Positions 37,831-46,804 of a stretch of DNA of 51,480 bases are shown here, piece after piece. A program made the translations under genes and the position numbers. Under the pieces are notes generated by a model. The model had not been told where the DNA came from. It saw nothing but the letters and a program-made list of their open reading frames with translations, and did no database searches. The stretch is taken from the NCBI RefSeq assembly GCF_001999335.1, contig NZ_MLHS01000019.1, positions 1 through 51,480 on the forward strand, given 5' to 3'. The stretch is from Rodentibacter sp. Ppn85 (GTDB lineage: Bacteria > Pseudomonadota > Gammaproteobacteria > Enterobacterales > Pasteurellaceae). Every line of letters begins with the position of its first letter. Positions within the stretch are counted from its first letter, which is position 1.

Positions 37831-37854
37831 AACGCGGGTTTTTTAACCCGCGTT
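37831..37854. terminator. Strong hairpin between msbA and lpxK
   Basis: A perfect 10-bp inverted repeat, AACGCGGGTT (37831-37840) and AACCCGCGTT (37845-37854), has a TTTT loop. On the minus strand it is followed by GTTTTG, a weak U-tract. It lies about 30 bp before the lpxK start. Confidence 0.65.
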
Positions 37855-37989
37855 TTAGGGGCTTTGAACATTTTGTTTTTTACCTGCCTTGTTACCAAAA
37901 TTGCCATAGACACAGAAGAAAGTACCGTAAATAGCGGGACTATTTACAAGCTTTCCGAGGCAATATGTAGCAACTTTTACCACAGCCAC
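37855..37989 (-). CDS. Possible 44-codon small ORF between msbA and lpxK
   Basis: A frame starts at GTG 37989 and stops at TAA 37855-37857, right at the foot of the hairpin. It is in the same frame as msbA, two codons after its stop (TAG GTT TGA GTG). TAGG at the msbA stop could act as ribosome site. The peptide is VAVVKVATYCLGKLV... ending GKKQNVQSP. I recognise no family. A random open frame of this length is quite possible; an untranslated 3' RNA is the alternative. Confidence 0.25.
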   Translation of the reverse strand: MAVVKVATYCLGKLVNSPAIYGTFFCVYGNFGNKAGKKQNVQSP

Positions 37990-37995
37990 TCAAAC

Positions 37996-39744
37996 CTAGC
38001 TGCTAAACTGCATACTATGGAGTTGCTTGTATGCCCCTTCCAAAGCGAGTAGCTCATTATGACTACCCCGTTCGCGAATTTCCCCATGTTCGACCACAAG
38101 AATTTCATCCGCATTTTCAATCGTAGATAAACGGTGCGCAATCACCAATACCGTACGATCTTTTTTCAATTCGTCAAGTGCTGATTGAATCGCTCGTTCG
38201 GACTCCGTATCAAGGGCGGAAGTCGCTTCGTCTAAAATTAACACCGGTGAATTACGAAGTAAGGCTCGGGCTATCGCCAAACGCTGACGTTGTCCGCCGG
38301 AAAGGCTCGTGCCGTTTTCACCAATCATAGTATCGAACCCGTTTGGTAATTTTTCGATAAATTCTAATGCATAGGCGGCTTTTGCAGCGGCGATAATTTC
38401 CTCACGCGAATATTTATCGCTTGCTGCATAAGCGATGTTATTTGCAACCGTATCATTAAATAAATGCACTTGTTGTGAAACGACCGCACAATTTTTACGC
38501 AAATTTGATAGACGATAATCTTGGATATTCACACCATCAAGCAAAATTTCACCTTGTTCAACATCATAAAAACGGGTAACAAGATTTGCGATGGTGGATT
38601 TCCCCGAACCGGAACGCCCTACCAAAGCAACGGTTTTTCCGGCGGGAATCTTGAATGAAATGTGATTTAAAGCAAGATCGGCTTTAGCTTGATAAGCAAA
38701 ACTAACATTCTTAAACTCCAATTCGCCTTTTGCCGGTTCCGCTTTATAAGTGCCGTTATCTTTTTCCGATTCTAAATCCAAAATTGCAAACAACGTTTGA
38801 CAAGCAGCCATCCCTCGTTGAAATTGGGAATTAACATTGGTTAAAGATTTAAGCGGTCGCATCATCGCTAACATGGATGAAAAAACGACGGTAAAAGAAC
38901 CCGCACTTAGATTATCATTGGCAATTAATGGCGTAGTGGCCAAATAAAGCACGGCGGCTAAAGCAAGCGAGGCAATAATTTGTACTATAGGATCAGAAAT
39001 AGCATCTGCAGTAACCATTTTCATTCCCTTGCGACGCATATCATTACTGATGTGATTAAAACGCACTTCTTCCACGTTTTGACCGCCAAAAGATAAAACG
39101 ACTTTATGCCCTTTCAGCATTTGTTCCGTGGTAGAAGTCAATTCTCCCATTGAGTCTTGGAGATTTTTACTGAGTTTGCGGAAAATTTTTGACACTATAC
39201 GAATCAATATGGCAATAATCGGCCCGATAATGAAAAGTACTAAAGTTAATTGCCAACTGGTATAAAACATCACAACAAGTAAGGAAATGATATAAGCTCC
39301 TTCACGCACAATGGTAACAAGAGAATTGGAAGATGAATTAGCGATCATTTCGGAGTCGTAAGTAATCCGAGAAAGTAATTTTCCTGAGGGGTTACTATCA
39401 AAAAAACTAACCGGCATAAACATTAAATGTTTAAATAAACGGCGACGCATTGTCATCACAACCTTGCCGGAAACCCATGCCAGACAATAGTTAGAAATAA
39501 AGCTACTCAGTCCGCGTAGAAAAATCATGCCGACAACAACAAAAGCCATAATTTTTAAAAAAGAATGATCGGCTTTACCAAATCCATCGTCAAGCAAAGG
39601 TTTCAACAAATAAATTAAGCCGGAATCCGCCAAGGCATTCAGCACAAGGGCAACCGCAGCAACTACCAGCCCGGATTTAAAGGGTTTAATCATTGGCCAC
39701 AAACGCTTAAATGTTTGTATGGTGGAAAGATCTTTATCTTGCAT
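37996..39744 (-). CDS. msbA: Lipid A export ATP-binding/permease MsbA
   Basis: MsbA flips lipid A-core across the inner membrane. The 582 residues have an N-terminal six-helix ABC transporter domain and a C-terminal nucleotide-binding domain. Walker A is GRSGSGKST, the signature is LSGGQRQR and Walker B is VLILDEATS. The Q-loop and H-loop (LVIAHRLST) are present. It lies 41 bp after comEC, on the same strand, an arrangement seen in many gamma-proteobacteria. No strong ribosome site is visible. Confidence 0.97.
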   Translation of the reverse strand: MQDKDLSTIQTFKRLWPMIKPFKSGLVVAAVALVLNALADSGLIYLLKPLLDDGFGKADHSFLKIMAFVVVGMIFLRGLSSFISNYCLAWVSGKVVMTMRRRLFKHLMFMPVSFFDSNPSGKLLSRITYDSEMIANSSSNSLVTIVREGAYIISLLVVMFYTSWQLTLVLFIIGPIIAILIRIVSKIFRKLSKNLQDSMGELTSTTEQMLKGHKVVLSFGGQNVEEVRFNHISNDMRRKGMKMVTADAISDPIVQIIASLALAAVLYLATTPLIANDNLSAGSFTVVFSSMLAMMRPLKSLTNVNSQFQRGMAACQTLFAILDLESEKDNGTYKAEPAKGELEFKNVSFAYQAKADLALNHISFKIPAGKTVALVGRSGSGKSTIANLVTRFYDVEQGEILLDGVNIQDYRLSNLRKNCAVVSQQVHLFNDTVANNIAYAASDKYSREEIIAAAKAAYALEFIEKLPNGFDTMIGENGTSLSGGQRQRLAIARALLRNSPVLILDEATSALDTESERAIQSALDELKKDRTVLVIAHRLSTIENADEILVVEHGEIRERGSHNELLALEGAYKQLHSMQFSS

Positions 39745-39785
39745 ATTAATTGGTTATCTTCAAAAAATTCGTCGCATTGTACCTT

Positions 39786-42167
39786 TTATTTAGGCGAGAA
39801 TCCAATCGGGCGGGCATACCAAGGCGAAAAAGCACTTTTTTGGCGTGAGATTCTCCATCCGTTATCATAAAAACTAACACGAATTTGCCCCGAAACAGCC
39901 GTATTTTCGACCGTACTTTGGTGTCGTTTAAGGCGTTCAATAACTGTTGGATGGGGAAATTTCCAAGGATTCCAACGCCCGCTTGAAATAATCGCAAAAT
40001 CTGGCTTGGTGAGTGAAACCAAAGTCTCACCGGTAGAAGTTTTGCTACCATGATGTCCGACTTGTAACACATTGATTTTTCCTAAAGTACGGGAAAAAAC
40101 TTGCTCGTTTTTCGTCTCTGCATCGCCGGTAAGCAAGACACGATATTTGCCATCCTCTAATAAAATGACACAAGAACTCGAATTATCCGCCCGTATGACA
40201 ACTTTCTGCGGAGAAAGAATACGAAAATGAATTCCCTGCCATTCCCATTCTTTTCCGGCAATACAAAAATCCCGATGAAGTTCACCATAGTTTTTTTCAG
40301 ACGAAGTGATGAGTTCTGCATTCGGATAATTTCTTAAAATGACCCTTGCCCCACCGGAGTGATCATTATCGTCATGGCTTAAAACTAGTTTATCCAAACT
40401 TATTCCTTCTCGCTGTAAATAAGGCAAGATTTCTAATTCAGCCATTGAACCGCCTTTCCATGCCGAACCGGTATCGTATAAAATCGCCCGACTATTTTTT
40501 ACAATCAAAGTTGCCAGCCCTTGTCCCACATCTAAGGTATCCAACTGCCAAATCGGTTTCTGATATTGTCGAATAGCAACAAACAACAAAGATGAAACGG
40601 CAATACCGACAGAACCCCAAACGGCTTGTTTTTTCCAAATTATCGGCAATGCGCTATTAATATCTAATGTAAAATATTTCGCTGCTTTTATTTTCCAAGA
40701 TTTTTGCAAAAGGCTTTTTTCACGGTAGATCCCAAGAATGATCAGAAGAAAAAATAGGCTGAAAAGTGCGGTTAAAATGAATGATAAATTCAATGAAACA
40801 CTAAGCCGATTACCCTGAAAAAAGGAAATAAGTTGTGTAATACCTTCTGCCAAACTATTTGCCAATTGCCAAGAATACATCGTACCATCGCTTAACACGG
40901 CAAATAAGATCACGGGGACAAGAAAAAAACTGTATAAGGGAACCGCTACCAAATTGGCGAAAAAACCGCTCGGCGATATTCCATTAAATAAAAGAAGTTG
41001 TAACGGCGTAAATAACAGCAATAAACCGAACTGCAAATGAAATAAGCCAAAAATCCACCTCACTTTAGATGAAAAAGGTTTAAACTGCCATTGAAATAAA
41101 GAAAGAGGTAGGTAACGATACCAAATAATTAAACAAAATACCGCTCCTATCGAAAGCCAAAAACTTGTTGAAAGAGGCATAAGAGGGTCACACAGTAGAA
41201 GAAAAGTGATGATTAGGATAAAAAGCCGGAAAGCGGAATAATAACGGCGTTGTGATTGTATTGTTAAAACCAAAAACAAGGCGGAAATTGCCCGAAAAGT
41301 AGGAACGTTAAAGCCCGCCAAATAAGCATAAAATAAGGCAAAAAGAGCGCCGAACCACAGAGGAAAAGCAGGTTGAATATACTTTGTCGGAAAGAAAAAC
41401 TGCGCTAATCTAGCCAATAGAAATCCCATCCCCATAGCTAACCCGATATGTAAACCGGAAATCGCAATTAAATGTCCCGTATTCGTCTGCTGATAAATTC
41501 GCCACGTAGTTTGATCCAACCACGCCCGCTCCCCAAAAGCTAAAGCTATCAGTAAACCTCGTAAAGAAAGCGTTTCGGTTTGTTTTAATGCCTGCCATAA
41601 CTTTTTTTCCCGCCATGAAAAATTACTGTCGATTTTAACCGCACTTTTTAAATTTCCGGTTGCCGTCACACCTTGAGAAAAATACCATCGTTGGCGATCA
41701 AATCCTCCCAAATTCAATCTTGCAGAAAGCGGTCTTACAGAAACTTCGCCTTGCCATTTTTCGCCTAGAAAAGGCTTTGCTTGCGCTTTCCAATTAAGAA
41801 AAATTCGTTGTTCCTTGTTATTTAGTATCGTACGAGCTATCACGGTTTGGTATTCTTGCTGATGTAACAAACCTTCAATTTGTAAAACTAAATTTTGTTT
41901 TTCAGGCAAAATTTCATCGGCTTGTTGTAATAAATTCAATGCAACAGAATGTGTATAGCCGAATGCCAAAACAACAACATTCAAAATAATGAAACAATGA
42001 AACAGCCATATTTTTTTGAACCAATAGAATAAAAATGCGGTCAGAGTGAAAATTAAATTACATAGTAACGTTTGTTTCCAACCGAACAGCATAAAATCAG
42101 GTAGGAATACTAACGATAACGAAGCACAAATAAGACTTATTGCCAAGGTAAATAAATTTAAAGGCAT
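39786..42167 (-). CDS. comEC: DNA uptake channel ComEC/Rec2
   Basis: ComEC carries transforming single-stranded DNA across the inner membrane. The 793 residues have the N-terminal DUF4131-type region, a central competence membrane domain (GLLIALAFGERAWL, LIAISGLHIGLAMG) and a C-terminal metallo-beta-lactamase-like domain. The latter shows LSHDDNDHSGG (about residue 598) and VGHHGSKTS, with the metal-ligand pattern largely kept. In H. influenzae the gene is rec2 and is required for transformation. A CRP-S site lies 73 bp upstream. No ribosome site is obvious before the ATG. Confidence 0.95.
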   Translation of the reverse strand: MPLNLFTLAISLICASLSLVFLPDFMLFGWKQTLLCNLIFTLTAFLFYWFKKIWLFHCFIILNVVVLAFGYTHSVALNLLQQADEILPEKQNLVLQIEGLLHQQEYQTVIARTILNNKEQRIFLNWKAQAKPFLGEKWQGEVSVRPLSARLNLGGFDRQRWYFSQGVTATGNLKSAVKIDSNFSWREKKLWQALKQTETLSLRGLLIALAFGERAWLDQTTWRIYQQTNTGHLIAISGLHIGLAMGMGFLLARLAQFFFPTKYIQPAFPLWFGALFALFYAYLAGFNVPTFRAISALFLVLTIQSQRRYYSAFRLFILIITFLLLCDPLMPLSTSFWLSIGAVFCLIIWYRYLPLSLFQWQFKPFSSKVRWIFGLFHLQFGLLLLFTPLQLLLFNGISPSGFFANLVAVPLYSFFLVPVILFAVLSDGTMYSWQLANSLAEGITQLISFFQGNRLSVSLNLSFILTALFSLFFLLIILGIYREKSLLQKSWKIKAAKYFTLDINSALPIIWKKQAVWGSVGIAVSSLLFVAIRQYQKPIWQLDTLDVGQGLATLIVKNSRAILYDTGSAWKGGSMAELEILPYLQREGISLDKLVLSHDDNDHSGGARVILRNYPNAELITSSEKNYGELHRDFCIAGKEWEWQGIHFRILSPQKVVIRADNSSSCVILLEDGKYRVLLTGDAETKNEQVFSRTLGKINVLQVGHHGSKTSTGETLVSLTKPDFAIISSGRWNPWKFPHPTVIERLKRHQSTVENTAVSGQIRVSFYDNGWRISRQKSAFSPWYARPIGFSPK

Positions 42168-42239
42168 GGGAATAAGAGTAATGAATGAAATGTGCGCACA
42201 CTATTATTTTTAAATTAATAAACAATCTTTTTTTCTAAA

Positions 42240-42261
42240 TTTTGAGAGCTTGATCGCAAAA
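42240..42261 (-). promoter_or_regulatory. CRP-S site for comEC
   Basis: Read toward comEC the 22-mer begins TTTTGCGATCAAGCTCTCAA. The promoter-distal half is a perfect CRP-S half-site; the other half keeps CTC-AAAA. It shares TTGCGATCAAG with the comN site. Position, 73 bp before the start, fits activation. Confidence 0.75.
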
Positions 42262-42337
42262 TAAAATTTTAGTGAGGAAATTTTGTTTGCTAAAAGAGGC
42301 AACATCTGATATTTATATCGCCTTCAAAAAGGTCGGG

Positions 42338-42357
42338 TTCTCAATAAAAATTGAGAA
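42338..42357 (+). other. Hairpin in the dksA leader
   Basis: TTCTCAAT (42338-42345) and ATTGAGAA (42350-42357) form a perfect 8-bp stem with an AAAA loop, about 70 bp before dksA. No T-run follows. The function is unknown. Confidence 0.45.
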
Positions 42358-42428
42358 TAAATTATTAATGATAATGACAGGAAGTAGTGAAGTTCGCGCT
42401 TAAATTCTGTTTGTATTAGGAGTGAGAT

Positions 42429-42866
42429 ATGTCAAAAGCAACATTAAGCTTATTAGAGCTGGCAGGCGTAAAACCATATCAACCAAAAAAAGATGAAGAA
42501 TACATGAATGAAAATCAACTTCTTCACTTTAAAAAAATCTTAACGGCTTGGCACGAACAAATCGTGGAAGAAGCATCGCGTACGGTTGCTCATATGCAAG
42601 ATGAAGCGGCTAACTTTCCGGATCCTGCAGATCGTGCGACACAAGAAGAGGAATTCAGCCTGGAATTGCGCAATCGTGATCGCGAGCGTAAATTAATGAA
42701 AAAAATCGAAGCCACATTAAAAAAATTGGATACCGGTGATTTCGGTTATTGTGATTCTTGCGGTGAAGAAATTGGGATTCGTCGTTTAGAAGCCCGTCCG
42801 ACGGCAGATTTGTGTATTGACTGTAAAACCCTTGCAGAGATTCGCGAGAAGCAAGTTGCGGGTTAA
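42429..42866 (+). CDS. dksA: RNA polymerase-binding transcription factor DksA
   Basis: DksA enters the RNA polymerase secondary channel and, with ppGpp, adjusts rRNA and amino-acid promoters. The 145 residues have a coiled-coil with the tip DPADRA (acid residues D65 and D68). A zinc finger follows, CDSC and CIDC. AGGAG precedes ATG 42429. The family is usually about 150 residues. It is first in a rightward dksA-pcnB-folK group, closed partly by a USS hairpin. Confidence 0.97.
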   Translation: MSKATLSLLELAGVKPYQPKKDEEYMNENQLLHFKKILTAWHEQIVEEASRTVAHMQDEAANFPDPADRATQEEEFSLELRNRDRERKLMKKIEATLKKLDTGDFGYCDSCGEEIGIRRLEARPTADLCIDCKTLAEIREKQVAG

Positions 42867-42883
42867 CTTACCATTCATTTAGA

Positions 42884-42912
42884 AAAAGTGCGGTCAAAAC
42901 AACCGCACTTTT
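42884..42912 (+). terminator. USS-pair hairpin between dksA and pcnB
   Basis: AAAAGTGCGGT (42884-42894) pairs with ACCGCACTTTT (42902-42912). The following T-run is interrupted (TTTTCGCGTTTT). It is probably an intrinsic terminator, perhaps leaky into pcnB. Confidence 0.65.
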
Positions 42913-42936
42913 CGCGTTTTAAAAACGGAGTTTATT

Positions 42937-44397
42937 ATTCTTACTTATATTAAAAATTTGTTTGGCAAAAAGAAAAAAGTGCAGCCGCAAAAGGCACACC
43001 AAACAAAAGCTCATTCTAGACGAGTTGAGCAACCTACCGGGCAATATGTAAATAAAAAAACAGCCAATCAGTCTCATCGTTATGATAAGACTGTGATTAA
43101 GGCGACAAACTTTGGCATTCATCCATGTATGTTTAGCCGTAATGCACTTTCTGTGGTTGAAAAATTACAACGCCAAGGATTTGAAGCCTATATTGTTGGC
43201 GGTTCTATTCGCGATATGTTATTGGGCAAACATCCAAAGGATTTTGATGTGGCCACCAATGCCCGTCCGGAACAAATCCAAAATATTTTCCAACGTCAAT
43301 GCCGATTGGTCGGTCGTCGTTTCCGTCTCGCGCATATTATGTTTGGTCGCGATATTATTGAAGTGGCGACTTTTCGTGCCAATCATAATGACGCACGTAA
43401 TGAACGCCAAGCCAAACAAAGCCATGAGGGAATGCTCCTACGTGATAACGTATATGGCACCATTGAACAAGATGCAGAACGCCGCGATTTCACGATAAAT
43501 GCCCTTTATTACAATCCGCAAGATAATACGCTACGCGATTATTTTAACGGGATTGAGGATTTAAAGGCTGGTAAATTACGCTTAATTGGCGAACCGATAA
43601 CCCGTTATCAAGAAGATCCCGTACGAATGCTACGTGCCATCCGTTTTATGGCAAAATTGGATATGTTTCTTGAAAAACCAAGCGAACAACCTATTCAGGA
43701 ATTGGCTTATTTGCTAAAAAATATTCCGCCGGCACGTTTATTTGATGAAAGTTTAAAATTATTACAAACAGGTCATGGTGTGAAAACCTACCGTTTACTC
43801 CGCCAATACGGCTTGTTTGAACAACTATTTCCCAGCCTCGTACCTTTTTTTACGGAAAAGGAAGACAGTTTTGCCGAACGTATGATCATTACTGCGCTCA
43901 CCTCAACGGATGAACGTGTTGCCGATAAATTGCGTATTAATCCAGCATTTTTATTTGCCGCATTCTTTTGGTATCCGTTACGTGAAAAAGTAGAAATATT
44001 AAAAAATGAAGGCGGATTAAACAACTATGATGCCTACGCCCTTGCCGGCAATGAAATACTAGATTTATTCTGTCAAGCCTTGGCTGCACCGCGCCGTCAT
44101 ACCACAGTGATTCGTGATATTTGGTTTTTGCAATTACAATTGCTTAAACGTACCGGTTCTGCACCTACGCGCGTGATGGAACATCCTAAATTTCGTGCGG
44201 CTTTCGATCTATTAGCGATGCGTGCAGAAGTTGAAGGTGGGGAGACTATTGAGCTTGCTAAGTGGTGGCATGAGTATCAATTCAGTAATAGTGATCAGCG
44301 CAATCAACTTGTAAAAGAACAACAATCTTTACATCCAAAACCGAAGAAAAAATACTTTCGTTCCCGTAAACGCCTCAAACCGAAACCGATAGAATAG
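42937..44397 (+). CDS. pcnB: Poly(A) polymerase I, probable AUU start
   Basis: PcnB adds 3' poly(A) tails that mark RNAs for decay. The 486 residues show the nucleotidyltransferase motif GGSIRDMLLGKHPKDFDVA and RRDFTINALYY, then an RNA-binding tail rich in Arg and Lys (KKYFRSRKRLKPK). No in-frame ATG or GTG exists before the conserved region. The first conventional start, TTG 42958, has no ribosome site. GGAG (42927-42930) sits six bases before ATT 42937. Starting there gives ILTYIKNLFGKKKK, which parallels E. coli IFTRVANFCRKV, whose pcnB is known to start at AUU. I therefore place the start at 42937. folK follows by 3 bp. Confidence 0.93.
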   Translation: MLTYIKNLFGKKKKVQPQKAHQTKAHSRRVEQPTGQYVNKKTANQSHRYDKTVIKATNFGIHPCMFSRNALSVVEKLQRQGFEAYIVGGSIRDMLLGKHPKDFDVATNARPEQIQNIFQRQCRLVGRRFRLAHIMFGRDIIEVATFRANHNDARNERQAKQSHEGMLLRDNVYGTIEQDAERRDFTINALYYNPQDNTLRDYFNGIEDLKAGKLRLIGEPITRYQEDPVRMLRAIRFMAKLDMFLEKPSEQPIQELAYLLKNIPPARLFDESLKLLQTGHGVKTYRLLRQYGLFEQLFPSLVPFFTEKEDSFAERMIITALTSTDERVADKLRINPAFLFAAFFWYPLREKVEILKNEGGLNNYDAYALAGNEILDLFCQALAAPRRHTTVIRDIWFLQLQLLKRTGSAPTRVMEHPKFRAAFDLLAMRAEVEGGETIELAKWWHEYQFSNSDQRNQLVKEQQSLHPKPKKKYFRSRKRLKPKPIE

Positions 44398-44400
44398 CAT

Positions 44401-44886
44401 ATGATAATCGTATATATTGCCCTTGGCAGCAATTTAAACACCCCTATTGCGCAACTCAATAGTGCGTTAAACACCATTGAAAACTTACCGCAAACCAAAC
44501 TTCTTGCGGTAAGTTCGTTCTATCAAAGCAAGCCACTTGGTCCTCAAGATCAGCCGGATTATGTCAATGCGGTGGCAAAAATAGAAACCTCTCTTTCGCC
44601 ATTATCATTGCTAGATGAATTACAACGCATCGAAAATGAACAAGGACGGGTGCGTTTGCGCCGTTGGGGTGAAAGGACATTAGATTTAGATATTTTGCTC
44701 TACGGCAATGAAATTATTCAAAATGAACGCCTAACCATCCCCCATTATGATATGCATAATCGGGAATTTGTCGTCGTCCCCTTGATGGAAATCTCGCCGA
44801 ATCTAACCCTTCCCGATGGAAAGAATATCACAGAGTTAGGCGAGTATGTCACCCATCATTCAATGAAAAAAATCAACATTATCTAA
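44401..44886 (+). CDS. folK: 2-amino-4-hydroxy-6-hydroxymethyldihydropteridine pyrophosphokinase
   Basis: HPPK transfers pyrophosphate from ATP to the pterin in folate synthesis. The 161 residues show YIALGSNLNTP at the N-terminus. The signature RRWGERTLDLDILLYGNE contains the two Mg-binding aspartates. PHYDMHNREFVVVPLMEI is also typical. It begins three bases after the pcnB stop, so the pair is co-translated, as in E. coli and H. influenzae. Confidence 0.96.
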   Translation: MIIVYIALGSNLNTPIAQLNSALNTIENLPQTKLLAVSSFYQSKPLGPQDQPDYVNAVAKIETSLSPLSLLDELQRIENEQGRVRLRRWGERTLDLDILLYGNEIIQNERLTIPHYDMHNREFVVVPLMEISPNLTLPDGKNITELGEYVTHHSMKKINII

Positions 44887-44928
44887 CCATTGCATAAAGT
44901 TGACTTTTATTTGTCGTCCCCTTCAATA

Positions 44929-45909
44929 TTAGGGAGTTGTATTTAGCCTACGGTATTCATCACAAGCGTTCTGTAGACCATTATCACAAGCTTTGCCAAA
45001 CCACTCTTTTGCTTGAGATTTACTTTGCCGAACACCATACCCGTTTTCATAAATCACTCCCAAATTATATTGTGCATCCGATGCATCTTGCTCTGCTGCT
45101 TTTTTATACCATTTTACCGCTTGGAGGTAATCCTGTTTTACACCGTATCCATTGACATACATCCCAGCAAGATTATATTGCCCGTCAACATCACCCTGTT
45201 CTGCCGATTTTTGATGCCATTTGACAGCTTGGTGGTAATCCTGTTTTACACCTAACCCATCGGCATACATCATGCCTAAACTAGTCTGAGCTTCAGCAAA
45301 CCCTTGCTCTGCCGCTTTTTGGTACCACTTCACCGCTTGGCCATAATCCTGCCTCACACCTAGTCCGTAATAATACATCCATGCTAAATTCGATTGAGCC
45401 TCTGCAAATCCTTTTTCTACCGCTTTTTGATACAGCATTACTGCCTGATGATAATCTTGTTTTACACCTAGCCCATTGGCATACATCATACCTAAATTAT
45501 TCTGGGCTCTTTCATATCCTTGTTCTGCTGATTTCCGATACCATTTCACCGCTTGGTGATAATCCTGTGCCACAACCTGTCCGTAGAAATACATCACCCC
45601 TAAATTATTTTGAGCCTTTGCATCGCCTTGTTCTACTCCTTTTTGATACCATTTGAGAGCTTGCTGATAATCCTGTTTTACGCCATGTCCCTGGTAATAC
45701 ATCACTCCTAAACCATTTTGCCCCCGAGCATCCCCAAGCTCTGCCAAGGATTTAAATAAATTAAAAGCACTTTTGTAATCTTTTTTCCCATCAGCAATTT
45801 TCGCTTGTTTATATAAACTATCTGCCGAATTGATATCGGTTAATGCGTGGATACTTGCGCTTGAAAAGGTGAAAAGTGCCGCAATAAGCAGTTTTTTTTC
45901 TAATTTCAT
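44929..45909 (-). CDS. Exported Sel1-repeat protein with seven 36-residue repeats
   Basis: The 326-residue protein starts with a signal peptide (MKLEKKLLIAALFTFSSASIHA). Seven consecutive repeats of exactly 36 residues follow (about 59-310), each close to A-x-NLG-x-MY-x-G-x-GV-x-QDY-x-QAVKWY-x-KAAEQG. This forms a solenoid. A short C-terminal cap holds two cysteines (GKACDNGLQNACDEY), which may form a disulfide. Such Sel1-like proteins act as periplasmic or secreted scaffolds, and some influence host interaction. It is monocistronic. The nearly identical repeats suggest recent duplication. Confidence 0.85.
   Translation of the reverse strand: MKLEKKLLIAALFTFSSASIHALTDINSADSLYKQAKIADGKKDYKSAFNLFKSLAELGDARGQNGLGVMYYQGHGVKQDYQQALKWYQKGVEQGDAKAQNNLGVMYFYGQVVAQDYHQAVKWYRKSAEQGYERAQNNLGMMYANGLGVKQDYHQAVMLYQKAVEKGFAEAQSNLAWMYYYGLGVRQDYGQAVKWYQKAAEQGFAEAQTSLGMMYADGLGVKQDYHQAVKWHQKSAEQGDVDGQYNLAGMYVNGYGVKQDYLQAVKWYKKAAEQDASDAQYNLGVIYENGYGVRQSKSQAKEWFGKACDNGLQNACDEYRRLNTTP
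44980..45735 (-). repeat. Seven tandem 108-bp repeats coding Sel1 units
   Basis: The protein repeats are exactly 36 residues each without gaps, so the DNA repeats have a 108-bp period. Recurrent words on the plus strand such as GGTAATCCTGTTTTACACC and GCTTGGTGATAATCCTG show high identity between units. The copy number could change by recombination without a frameshift. Confidence 0.85.
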
Positions 45910-46270
45910 TGAATTTTCTCTTTAAAAAATGGATAGGGGCAGTGTTTTTATCATAAGCTTATAAGGTCAATTATACGCCCTAAACTTCGTTACATTGAGT
46001 TAGACTACATACAAATTTACCAGTATGCTCTACATATTAAAGTGCATCTTACGACCTTAACTAACCTTAACCAGACTTGCTCATTGATAAAAACGTTTCC
46101 TTTCAGTAGAATTCACTAAACAACGAACTCATACTTAATATCGATTGTATGAAAATCTCTACTAAATAAAATTCGAATAGGAATTTTAAAATTTTTTAAT
46201 CGGTTTAACGTTTTGTATAACAACAATGTAACAAAAAACAACCATACTTGCCCTCAATGTGAGGTCGTTT
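45910..46270. other. 361-bp gene-free stretch
   Basis: AT-rich sequence between the Sel1 gene start and the tmaR stop. It must contain the Sel1 promoter (minus strand) and the end of tmaR. A 5-bp hairpin (CCTCA 46252-46256, TGAGG 46260-46264) lies right after the tmaR stop and may be part of a weak terminator. I see no ORF, tRNA or clear operator. Confidence 0.6.
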
Positions 46271-46624
46271 TTACACCATAACCTTATTCGATTTTTTCAA
46301 TAATTCGGCGTGAGATTTCTTTTGGTCTTTCATTTTTCCACTGATTTCACGACGTTGCGTAGAAAGTTCCGCACTACGAATAGTGTAATCATCAATACGA
46401 GTTTCATAATCATCACGCATATTTTCAATAATGGCGCGCACATCTGCAATATCCATATCATCACGAATATATTGATTTAAGTTATCAAGCAATAACACCC
46501 GTTTTTGATTGTCACGAATTTTACGGCTGATATCTTCAATATCACGTTTTAGCTTATTCTTTAAACGATACATACGCACATATTCCAACACTTCTTGAAA
46601 AGATTGTTTATTTACGGTTTCCAT
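46271..46624 (-). CDS. tmaR: Pole-localizer protein TmaR (YeeX, DUF496)
   Basis: The 117-residue protein is almost wholly helical and coiled-coil. It matches E. coli YeeX/TmaR along its length: [20 protein letters not shown], then [14 protein letters not shown] and [11 protein letters not shown]. TmaR clusters at cell poles and controls the phosphotransferase enzyme EI there. GGGAG precedes the ATG. The C-terminus is slightly longer and Lys-rich. No operon partner. Confidence 0.93.
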   Translation of the reverse strand: METVNKQSFQEVLEYVRMYRLKNKLKRDIEDISRKIRDNQKRVLLLDNLNQYIRDDMDIADVRAIIENMRDDYETRIDDYTIRSAELSTQRREISGKMKDQKKSHAELLKKSNKVMV

Positions 46625-46804
46625 AGTTGCTCTCCCAACAAAATTATTGGCTGTAATTTAGCTTTTTTTTCTCTATTCGTCAAAACCTTAAATTTAAATT
46701 TTCCGACCGATGTAAAAAAGCAAAGATTTTTCGAAAAAACGTTGATTATCCACTTTTATAGTGATAAAACATGGAACATTATTTTCTAAAAATGAGGCAA
46801 TACG

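Noticed and set aside
37780-38052. 90-codon plus-strand frame across the msbA-lpxK gap
   Set aside because: It begins antisense to lpxK and runs through a strong hairpin; composition is not protein-like.
42958-42960. TTG as the start of pcnB
   Set aside because: No ribosome site at useful distance, and it would remove the seven residues that align with the E. coli N-terminus.
44980-45735. Regular spacing suggesting a CRISPR array
   Set aside because: The 108-bp period codes for gapless 36-residue Sel1 units with no short repeat/unique spacer pattern.
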